Source: Pseudomonas chlororaphis
Lineage (GTDB): Bacteria; Pseudomonadota; Gammaproteobacteria; Pseudomonadales; Pseudomonadaceae
DNA: 64,000 nt
Direction of reading: 5' to 3'
Assembly (NCBI GenBank): GCA_001023535.1
Contig: CP011020.1
Span: 5,278,508-5,342,507, forward strand
Shown here: piece after piece, positions 57,298 through 64,000 of the stretch
Layout: each line of letters starts with the position of its first letter
Numbering within the stretch: position 1 is the first letter of the stretch
Program-made: the position numbers and the translations under genes
Notes under the pieces: model-generated
Database searches by the model: none
What the model was told of the DNA's origin: nothing
What the model saw: the letters and a program-made list of their open reading frames with translations, nothing else

Positions 57298-58660
57298 GGG
57301 CTGGCGTTCCTCCAGCAGTCGCCTGCTGGCGCTGTACAGTGCGCTGTTCGTGCTGTGGAGCGCGATCCTGATGGGCGTGATGTATTACGAAGTGTTTGGC
57401 TACCTCGACAACCTGGCCAAGCATTCCTTGATGCAGCGCCAGCACCTGTTCGCCCGGATCCACGGCGATCAACTGGAAGACGCGCTGATGGCCAGCCTGA
57501 CGCTGGACGAGCGTGGCGTCGACGCCTACGGTCTGTTCGACCCGCAACTGCGGCATTTGAGCGGGCCGATCATGCGCGTCCCCGCCGACCTGCCGCTGGA
57601 CGGCAAAATCCACATGCTCGGCGGCTGCGTCGACTCCGACGATCCCAGCCTTCCTTCCGACAGTTGCGATGCGGTGGCGACCCGTGTGCAGGACGGGCGC
57701 TGGCTGATCCTGGCGCGGGACAACGGTTCGCTGTTCGCCGTGACGCGGATCATCCTGCATGCATTGTTCTGGGGCGTCTCGCTGACCATCCTGCCGGGCA
57801 TTGCCGGCTGGCACCTGCTGCGGCGCCGGCCGCTGCAACGCATCCGCAAGCTGCAAGCCAGCGCCGAGGCCATCGTCGCCGGGGACCTGAAGCATCGCCT
57901 GCCGCTGTCGAGCCGGCGCGATGAACTGGACATGCTGGCGGCGATCGTCAACGCCATGCTCGATCGCATCGAACGCTTGATGAACGAGGTCAAGGGCGTG
58001 TGCGACAACATCGCCCACGACCTGCGCACACCGCTGACCCGCCTGCGGGCGCAGTTGTATCGCATCCAGCAGCAAGCCGCGGACGGCTCGCCCGAAGCGT
58101 TGCAGATGGACCAGGTGATCGCCGAGACCGACACCCTGATGGCGCGGTTTCGCGGCTTGTTGCGGATTTCCGAACTGGAAGACCAACAGCGTCGTTCAGG
58201 CTTCGTGCGCCTCGATCCGTTGCAATTGTTGCAGGAGTTGCACGACTTCTACCTGCCACTGGCCGAGGAAGGCGAGTTGACGTTCACCTTGGAGGTCCCC
58301 GACACCCTGCCCCTGCTCACCGGCGACCGGGCCTTGTTGTTCGAGGCGGTGTCGAACCTGCTGAGCAATTCGATCAAGTTCACCCCGGCGGGCGGCACGG
58401 TGATCCTGCGTGGGGTCGATCAGGGCGACAGTACCCGCATCGAAGTGCTCGACTCCGGCCCCGGCATCCCTGAAGCCGAGCGCAAGGCGGTGTTCCGGCG
58501 CTTCTACCGCGCCGAAGGCAGCAGCCAGCACGGCGGTTTTGGCCTGGGTTTGTCGATTGTCGCGGCGATTGTCAACCTGCACGGGTTCACGCTGGACGTG
58601 GGCAGGAGCGAATATGGCGGGGCGCGGTTGCTGCTCGATTGTCGGGCGACGTTGTTGTAG
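57275..58660 (+). CDS. Membrane sensor histidine kinase
   Basis: 461-residue kinase. Two membrane helices (about 15-45 and 155-180) flank a periplasmic domain of about 110 residues. A HAMP region (LQRIRKLQASAEAIVAGDLKHRLP) and H-box NIAHDLRTPLTRLR (His248) follow, then the ATPase core with NLLSNSIKFTPAGG, DSGPGIP and GFGLGLSIVAAI. It pairs with the preceding regulator. The periplasmic part has the Cys pair GGCVDSDDPSLPSDSC, which could form a disulfide. Confidence 0.93.
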   Translation: MSLLNPAKGWRSSSSRLLALYSALFVLWSAILMGVMYYEVFGYLDNLAKHSLMQRQHLFARIHGDQLEDALMASLTLDERGVDAYGLFDPQLRHLSGPIMRVPADLPLDGKIHMLGGCVDSDDPSLPSDSCDAVATRVQDGRWLILARDNGSLFAVTRIILHALFWGVSLTILPGIAGWHLLRRRPLQRIRKLQASAEAIVAGDLKHRLPLSSRRDELDMLAAIVNAMLDRIERLMNEVKGVCDNIAHDLRTPLTRLRAQLYRIQQQAADGSPEALQMDQVIAETDTLMARFRGLLRISELEDQQRRSGFVRLDPLQLLQELHDFYLPLAEEGELTFTLEVPDTLPLLTGDRALLFEAVSNLLSNSIKFTPAGGTVILRGVDQGDSTRIEVLDSGPGIPEAERKAVFRRFYRAEGSSQHGGFGLGLSIVAAIVNLHGFTLDVGRSEYGGARLLLDCRATLL

Positions 58661-58684
58661 CTGTAGCCGCCTATTACCTGCAAA

Positions 58685-58716
58685 CCGTGGCGAGGGCGCT
58701 TGCTCCCTCGCCACGG
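58685..58716. terminator. Bidirectional REP-type hairpin between convergent genes
   Basis: CCGTGGCGAGGG and CCCTCGCCACGG are perfect inverted repeats around CGCTTGCT. It ends the kinase operon and faces the DUF1652 gene. Confidence 0.6.
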
Positions 58717-58725
58717 TGGGTGCAG

Positions 58726-58974
58726 TCAGAGTTTGTCGTCTCGATGCAACGGCGTGTTCTGCAGCTCATAGCGCAGCTCGTCGATCAGCTTAGCCAGGCT
58801 TTCTTCGGAACGAACACTGTCCAGGCTCATGCCGCTGACCACGAGGTCTACCTCGCCACTGTCGCGGTGATAGAGGCGTACCGTGAGGGTGCCGTCGCCA
58901 TTGAGGCTGCATTCGCAAGCGAGCGGCGAGAAGCTTTGTTCGAGGCGGGCGCGCAAAGGGGCCAATTGGGTCAT
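58726..58974 (-). CDS. DUF1652 protein
   Basis: 82-residue Pseudomonas protein of the DUF1652 family. LEQSFSPLACECSLNGDGTLTVRLYHRDSGEVDLVVSG and the final LIDELRYELQ match the family, which has no known function. ATG at 58974 is used: homologues start about ten residues before FSPL. The frame runs upstream to 59298 without better support. Confidence 0.82.
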   Translation of the reverse strand: MTQLAPLRARLEQSFSPLACECSLNGDGTLTVRLYHRDSGEVDLVVSGMSLDSVRSEESLAKLIDELRYELQNTPLHRDDKL

Positions 58975-59215
58975 GGGTTGCACCTCGGCATCAAGGTCGC
59001 AAGAGCGCGGTGGGAAAGTTCGGGTGGAGGACTTTTGCAGACATCCTGTCGATGGTACGGCTGTATCGTTTACTGCGCATTTAGGCGGTATTCCTTGATT
59101 GTTACGTAGGGGACGCGGCTTCACAAACATTGCCGCACTCTCCCAGCCTAGGGAGCCGGCATCCGCAGCAGAACCCGAATTTGCACCAACGCAGCCAGTG
59201 CATATGCACTGGCCA

Positions 59216-60700
59216 TCAATGTGCCTTGTTGCGCCATTCGTTGGCGAACAAACCCCGCTCTCGCGCCCAGACGATCGCCTCGCTGCGGCTATGGACATCC
59301 AGTTTGGAGTACAACGTCGCCACGTGATTGCGCACGGTATTGGGGGCCAGTTTCAGGCGTGCGGCGATTTCCTTGTCCGCCAGCCCCTGGCAGATCAGCC
59401 CCAGCACATCACGCTCGCGGGCCGTTAGCTCGGTGAACGACGCCGAGGACAATGGCGCGTTGATGCTCTTCACGTTGGCCAGTTTTTCGATCAGGGTGCG
59501 GCTGAACCACGAAGCGTCTTTCATCACTTCCTCGATCGCCGCCACCAGTTCCAGCTCCGAGCGCTTGCGTTCGGTGATATTCATCAGCACCAGCAAGTAG
59601 CACGGCTTGTCCTGGATGACCACGGTGTCGGCCGCCACTTCACAGTCGATGCGCTCTCCCCCCTTCTTGTGCACCTTGACGTCGACACCGGAGACACTCG
59701 CGCTTTTTTCCAGCACGGCGAACAACGACGCACTGGCGTCCTTGTCGAGAAAGCCGATCTCTTCAACGGTCTTGCCCATCAACTCTTCGCTGGCATAACC
59801 GGTGGTGTTGACGAAAGCCTCGTTGACCTCCAGCAACAACTGCTCGGCCGTGCACACCAAGGTGGGCACCGGCGACAGGCGGAACGACTTGGCAAAGCGC
59901 TCCTCGCTCTGGCGCAGGGCGGTTTCGGCCTTGCGCCGGGGCTCCATGTCCATGAACGAAAACAACATGCAATCTTCGTCGTGCAGGTCCAGGGGCTGGC
60001 CGGCGACGATCACTTGCTTGCTGGTGCCATCGGGCAATTTCAACTCTGCCGCCATTTGCGGAATGGTCGCGCCCTGCCCCAGTCGCTCGACGGCCAGCTC
60101 ACGCCGCTCGGCGGCTTCAAGCACGTCCAGCTCATACACCGAGCGCCCGATCACCTGCTCGCGGCTGTAGCCGGTCATTTCCAGGAAGCCCTGGTTGACC
60201 TTGATGTAGCGCAGGTCGCTGAGACGGCAGATCACCGCCGGTGCCGGATTGGCCCCGAAGGTTCTTTCAAAACGCTGCTCGGCGCTGGCCCAGTCGGTGG
60301 CATCGCTGAGGATCAGCACCAGATACTCCGGCTCACCGCTGCGATCGGTCAGCACCATGCTGCGGATCCGGTGCACCCAGGTACGGTCTGGGTCAGCCTC
60401 GGGCGTGACTTCCACCAACACGTCGCTGAACTCATCGCCACGGGCCACTCGGGCGATGGGGTAATTGTCCTCGGTCAGCGGATGATTGTTGCGGTAGCGC
60501 AAATTGAAACGCCGGGCGTACTCGTCGGCATTAGTGCCCAACTCACTGATGGTCTTCACCCCGTGCATGGCCAGTGCCGCGTCATTGGCCCAGGCAATGG
60601 TCTGGTCGACTTCGACCAGCATCACCCCGTCCGACAGGCCGGCGATGATCTGCAGCAATTGGCGACGATTGGTATCGGTGTTCGGGACGTCTTGGTTCAT
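59216..60700 (-). CDS. PAS-domain LuxR-type transcriptional regulator
   Basis: 494-residue one-component regulator. Three PAS modules are visible (about residues 15-125, 145-255 and 285-385), joined by short linkers such as RRKAETALRQSEERF. A C-terminal LuxR-type HTH (LTARERDVLGLICQGLADKEIAARLKLAPNTVRNHVATLYSKLDVHSRSEA) binds DNA. There is no kinase or membrane segment, so it probably senses redox, light or a small ligand in the cytoplasm. Its targets are unknown; no obvious partner gene is next to it. Confidence 0.88.
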   Translation of the reverse strand: MNQDVPNTDTNRRQLLQIIAGLSDGVMLVEVDQTIAWANDAALAMHGVKTISELGTNADEYARRFNLRYRNNHPLTEDNYPIARVARGDEFSDVLVEVTPEADPDRTWVHRIRSMVLTDRSGEPEYLVLILSDATDWASAEQRFERTFGANPAPAVICRLSDLRYIKVNQGFLEMTGYSREQVIGRSVYELDVLEAAERRELAVERLGQGATIPQMAAELKLPDGTSKQVIVAGQPLDLHDEDCMLFSFMDMEPRRKAETALRQSEERFAKSFRLSPVPTLVCTAEQLLLEVNEAFVNTTGYASEELMGKTVEEIGFLDKDASASLFAVLEKSASVSGVDVKVHKKGGERIDCEVAADTVVIQDKPCYLLVLMNITERKRSELELVAAIEEVMKDASWFSRTLIEKLANVKSINAPLSSASFTELTARERDVLGLICQGLADKEIAARLKLAPNTVRNHVATLYSKLDVHSRSEAIVWARERGLFANEWRNKAH

Positions 60701-60945
60701 CGGGTCTCCGTGTGATCAGCTCGCATGAAAAATACGACCACTCGTCGCGCTGGCACGTTCCCTATCGGCATGGCTGAAATCCACGCCCATTGCCTGCGCG
60801 GGGTCGCGACCGGCAGTGCCTGGCCTGCTCGCGAAGAAGCCACCAACCCCACCCAAATCCCGCAAAACCTAACAGTTCTGCTAGTAGACGCCACCCCGCA
60901 AATCTCCGAGCCTGAGAGCATCGCCTGCCCCAGGAAGATCGCGCC

Positions 60946-62055
60946 ATGCCCCCGTCATCAATGAAGGTCCTGTGCCGCTACCACTATGACCCTCTGGACC
61001 GCCTCAGCGGCCTGACACCGCTGCAAAGCCCAGGCGTGAAACGCTTCTATCAGAACGACGAACTGGTCAACGAAATCGACAGCGAGGCCCAGCTGACGAT
61101 TGTGCGCCATGGGGCACAGCCGCTGGCGCAGCGGTTGAGTGTCATGGGTGTTAGCGAGACGGCGCTGTTGGCGACGGACCAACAGCGTTCGCCGTTGGTG
61201 GCTTTGACAGACGCGGATTTGCAGCGGATGGCTTACACCGCCTATGGACATCGTGCGGGGGAAAGTGGGCTGAGTTGTTTGTTGGGATTCAATGGTGAGC
61301 GGAGTGATTCGGTCACAGGGCATTATTTATTGGGACAGGGGAATCGGGCTTTTAATCCGGTGTTGATGCGGTTTAACAGTCCGGATGAGTTGAGCCCCTT
61401 TGGGGAGGGGGGGATCAATGCGTATGCTTATTGTGGTGGGGATCCGGTTAATCGGTATGATCCTTCAGGAAACATCCCGTTTCATGTAATACAACGACTT
61501 AGATCCGCACTTCTACCAGCACAACAAGTCCCCTTGGACCTATCTATGCCTAGCGCGGCACTTGATTTAACTGTTTCTCGACATAATATCGCGCCATTAT
61601 CCGCCTCGACTGATATTCTCAATCCTTCAGTTGCCCCAAGGACACGTAGTGTGGCGGCAAATCTAGAGCCCGAAAAGCTGGGTAGACAACCTCTTTACCG
61701 AAATCCAAATCCAACTCCAGCTCAGCGACGACAACAGCGTTTTTACGATGAACGCGTACAAGGTGCGCGAATGTGGGACCAATTTGTAAGAAACAATCCA
61801 GACACAGCCATAGACGCTAAACCCGAATATCTAAGGCGACTTGAATCCACTAAGAGAAACCTGGAAGTTTTCCGAAACGGTGGAATTGTACTAGGTTCAA
61901 GAGGCCAAGAAATGACGGACTCAAACCTCACATCAGCAGTTGCGAAAGCTAAACTTGCAGTTAAGAGTGATGCTTTTCGAACAGCCAAACAAGAACTGCT
62001 TAGAAAGTCTGAGCGGACCAACAGGACAAACAGGAAAATTCGTCAGCGAACATGA
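60946..62055 (+). CDS. Orphan short Rhs-core protein with variable C-terminus
   Basis: 369 residues. Residues 1-175 are a short Rhs-associated core: YHYDPLDRLSGL, RFYQNDELV, QPLAQRLS, LLATDQQRSPLVAL, AYTAYGHRAGESGL, LLGFNGERSDSVTGHYLLGQGNRAFNP and FNSPDELSPFGEGGINAYAYCGGDPVNRYDPSG. The 194-residue C-terminus is not recognised, is basic (ending in RKIRQRT) and is encoded by AT-richer DNA, as in polymorphic toxins. An AGGAAG leader precedes the ATG. No immunity-like gene follows. It is an isolated unit; toxin activity is inference. Confidence 0.82.
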   Translation: MPPSSMKVLCRYHYDPLDRLSGLTPLQSPGVKRFYQNDELVNEIDSEAQLTIVRHGAQPLAQRLSVMGVSETALLATDQQRSPLVALTDADLQRMAYTAYGHRAGESGLSCLLGFNGERSDSVTGHYLLGQGNRAFNPVLMRFNSPDELSPFGEGGINAYAYCGGDPVNRYDPSGNIPFHVIQRLRSALLPAQQVPLDLSMPSAALDLTVSRHNIAPLSASTDILNPSVAPRTRSVAANLEPEKLGRQPLYRNPNPTPAQRRQQRFYDERVQGARMWDQFVRNNPDTAIDAKPEYLRRLESTKRNLEVFRNGGIVLGSRGQEMTDSNLTSAVAKAKLAVKSDAFRTAKQELLRKSERTNRTNRKIRQRT

Positions 62056-62143
62056 ACCTGCACGTTTCTCTATAGGCACTCAGAATTGAGTTCAAGACAG
62101 CCCTACAGTGAGTGACTAGTCCAGCGAACGCAGACGCTCTTTT

Positions 62144-62274
62144 GTGGCGAGAGAGCTTGCTCCCGCTCGGCTGCGCAGCAGTCGTAAAACGGACTGGCAC
62201 AGCGTTTCAGGTACACCGCGTCAACTCATGTTGGGGCGACTGCGCCGCCCAGCGGGAGCAAGCTCTCTCGCCAC
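62144..62274. repeat. REPIN-type inverted repeat in the gap after the Rhs gene
   Basis: GTGGCGAGAGAGCTTGCTCC at 62144 and its inverse ending in GGAGCAAGCTCTCTCGCCAC at 62274. It is the only structured feature seen in the 503-base gap 62056-62558; the right part carries the porin promoter region. Confidence 0.8.
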
Positions 62275-62558
62275 AAGGGGCTGCCAGAGCCCCTTGAAGG
62301 GTTTATTCGACTAATGTCTTAGACCAGTCATCGCATGACCACGCCATCTTCGAAGCTCCGCGATAGAGCCGTCGCCAGGGCCCATCTCTGCACACCCCTG
62401 TGCTGAAACCATTGACCCAGCCTATTTTGAAGAAACCAGCCATTGGATAATTCCGATCATGGCCAGTTGACAACGCTTAGCGCCGACCAATAATCTTCCA
62501 CATGTTGTACGACGACGTATGACAAATAAAAACAACAAAAAAGTAGGGAGCCGTCATA

Positions 62559-63872
62559 GTGAGCACACGTGTCCGTTTTTCCCCCGACCACCGTTCGACC
62601 CGCCGTACCCTCCGCACTACCCGTCCCACCCTGATTCTGCTCGGTTGCAGCAGCCTGGCCGCATTCCTTCCCACCATGGCCAATGCCGAAGGTTTCGTCG
62701 ACGACGCCAAGGCCACGCTGACCCTGCGCAACGCCTATTTCAACCGCAACTTCACCAACCCGAACAACGCCCAGGGCAAAGCCGAGGAATGGACCCAGAA
62801 CTTCATCCTCGACGCCAAGTCCGGTTTCACCCAGGGCGTGGTCGGTTTCGGCGTGGACGTGCTGGGCCTGTACTCGGTCAAGCTCGACGGCGGTCGCGGC
62901 ACGGCGGGTACGCAGTTGCTACCGGTGCATGACGACGGTCGTCCGGCCAATGATTTCGGGCGCCTGGGTGTGGCACTGAAAGCCAAGGTGTCGAAGACCG
63001 AATTGAAGGTCGGCGAATGGATGCCGGTGCTGCCGATCCTGCGTTCCGACGACGGCCGCTCCCTGCCGCAGACCTTCCGTGGCGGCCAGGTGACCTCCAC
63101 CGAGATCAACGGCCTGAGCCTCTACGGCGGTCAGTTCCGCGGCAACAGCCCGCGCAACGACGCGAGCATGGAAGACATGTCGATGAACGGCCGCGGCGCC
63201 TTCACCTCCGACCGTTTCAACTTCGGCGGCGGCGAATACGCCTTCAATGAAAAGCGCACCCAGGTCGGGGTTTGGTACGCCGAGCTGTCCGACATCTACC
63301 AGCAGCAGTATTTCAACCTGACCCACAGCCAGCCCATCGGCGACTGGACCCTGGGCGCCAACCTCGGTTACTTCATCGGCAAGGAAGACGGCAGCGCACT
63401 GGCCGGTGACCTGGACAACAAAACCGCGTTCGCCATGCTCTCGGCCAAGTACGGCGGCAACACCTTTTACGTCGGCCTGCAGAAAGTCGGCGGCGATGAC
63501 GCGTGGATGCGCGTCAACGGCACCAGCGGCGGCACCCTGGCCAACGACAGCTACAACTCCAGTTATGACAATGCCGAGGAGAAGTCCTGGCGACTGCGCC
63601 ACGACGTCAACTTCGCCGCCGTCGGCGTGCCGGGCCTGACCCTGATGAACCGCTACATCAGCGACGAGAATATGCACACCGCCACCGTCGACGATCGCAA
63701 GGAATGGGGCCGCGAAACCGAACTGGCCTACACCGTGCAGGGCGGCACGCTGAAAAGCCTCGACGTGAAATGGCGCAACTCGCCGAGCGGCGGTCGCTGC
63801 AAGCCAACAGCTTTGGCGTGGCCTGTTTCTGACCCGGTGATGGATTTTCGACCACGGAGTACAAAAAAATGA
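62559..63872 (+). CDS. OprD-family outer-membrane porin with altered 3' end
   Basis: 437-residue porin. The GTG at 62559 has an AGGGAG leader; a basic signal peptide ends near TMANAE. EGFVDDAKATLTLRNAYFNRNF, WTQNFILDAKSGFTQGVVGFGVDVLG and GGQVTSTEINGLSLYGGQF are classic OprD features of the substrate-specific 18-strand barrel. At about residue 410 (WRNS) the frame turns into SGGRCKPTALAWPV, not typical of the family. A one-base shift gives ERRSLQANSFGVACF and a stop. The last strand therefore looks frameshifted or lost. The substrate is unknown. Confidence 0.8.
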   Translation: MSTRVRFSPDHRSTRRTLRTTRPTLILLGCSSLAAFLPTMANAEGFVDDAKATLTLRNAYFNRNFTNPNNAQGKAEEWTQNFILDAKSGFTQGVVGFGVDVLGLYSVKLDGGRGTAGTQLLPVHDDGRPANDFGRLGVALKAKVSKTELKVGEWMPVLPILRSDDGRSLPQTFRGGQVTSTEINGLSLYGGQFRGNSPRNDASMEDMSMNGRGAFTSDRFNFGGGEYAFNEKRTQVGVWYAELSDIYQQQYFNLTHSQPIGDWTLGANLGYFIGKEDGSALAGDLDNKTAFAMLSAKYGGNTFYVGLQKVGGDDAWMRVNGTSGGTLANDSYNSSYDNAEEKSWRLRHDVNFAAVGVPGLTLMNRYISDENMHTATVDDRKEWGRETELAYTVQGGTLKSLDVKWRNSPSGGRCKPTALAWPVSDPVMDFRPRSTKK

Positions 63873-64000
63873 CCTTCAGCCAGGAACATGAAGCACCGCG
63901 GCGTAGCGTTTGCTACTTCGTCGAGCGCGCCATCAACCCCTATGTCGACGAATGGCAGCAAGCCGGGCAGTTCCCTATCCACGAGGTCTTGCGCAAGGCC
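63869..64000 (+). CDS. Acyl-CoA dehydrogenase, N-terminal part
   Basis: 44 codons visible before the window ends. MTFSQEHEAPRRSVCYFVERAINPYVDEWQQAGQFPIHEVLRKA corresponds to the N-terminal helical domain of acyl-CoA dehydrogenases (the group with citronellyl-CoA dehydrogenase AtuD-like enzymes also starts this way). It overlaps the end of the porin frame and has no strong leader of its own, so co-transcription with the porin is likely. The rest is beyond the window. Confidence 0.7.
   Translation, partial: MTFSQEHEAPRRSVCYFVERAINPYVDEWQQAGQFPIHEVLRKA

Overview
The window looks like the chromosome of a plant-associated Pseudomonas of the P. fluorescens complex, most likely a hydrogen-cyanide producer near the P. 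corrugata/P. brassicacearum or P. protegens groups. The reasons are high-GC coding DNA, an hcnABC operon, a type VI secretion locus, insecticidal-type Tc toxin genes, an Mrp antiporter, DUF1652 and DUF2789 proteins, and many Pseudomonas-type REP/REPIN repeats. The species call is inference. No rRNA, tRNA, CRISPR array or transposase gene was seen.

Layout. (1) 1-9876: one end of a T6SS locus (hcp, tssE, tssF, tssG, tssH/clpV), then a candidate endonuclease/phosphatase-fold cargo protein, vgrG, a MORN/YwqK-like protein and a convergent PAAR-like DUF4280 gene. (2) 10050-13375: an APH-type phosphotransferase and SDR pair, two REPINs, and a Gfo/Idh/MocA oxidoreductase. The upstream region of that oxidoreductase carries the same palindrome as the inositol genes 28-39 kb away. 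(3) 13543-20672: a Tc toxin B-C gene pair. The variable C-terminus of the C component shows motifs of a PI3/4-kinase-like fold rather than the familiar ADP-ribosyltransferases. A 149-bp hairpin element follows. (4) 20866-23914: an FAD-NAD(P)-binding protein and XRE-cupin regulator, divergent from a DMT exporter. (5) 24043-30100: a six-gene Mrp-type Na+/H+ antiporter operon with A and B fused. (6) 30317-35896: small conserved proteins, an orphan ProX-like binding protein, a chemoreceptor and a DksA paralogue with a half-empty zinc site.

(7) 36224-52087: a complete myo-inositol catabolism and uptake block on the minus strand. In transcription order it is iolC (fused to an IolJ-type aldolase), iolE, iolB, iolA/mmsA, iolI, iolD, iolG, a further Gfo/Idh gene, then binding protein, ATPase and permease. 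The divergent RpiR-type gene is the likely iolR. Perfect GGAA-N6-TTCC palindromes lie in front of iolC/iolR, upstream of the transporter, and in front of the remote Gfo/Idh gene at 12260, which suggests one regulon. (8) 52124-53337: a GST-like gene and a four-unit tandem array of a 136-bp REPIN-containing repeat.

(9) 53338-56334: hcnABC with an ANR-like box and RsmA/E-type GGA motifs in the leader, divergent from an OmpR-type two-component system (56614-58660). (10) 58726-64000: a DUF1652 protein, a PAS-PAS-PAS-LuxR regulator, an orphan short Rhs-core protein with an AT-richer variable C-terminus, an OprD-family porin whose last codons look frameshifted, and the start of an acyl-CoA dehydrogenase gene.

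Functionally the window combines interbacterial and anti-eukaryote weapons (T6SS, Tc toxin, Rhs protein, cyanide) with rhizosphere nutrition (inositol) and ion homeostasis (Mrp).
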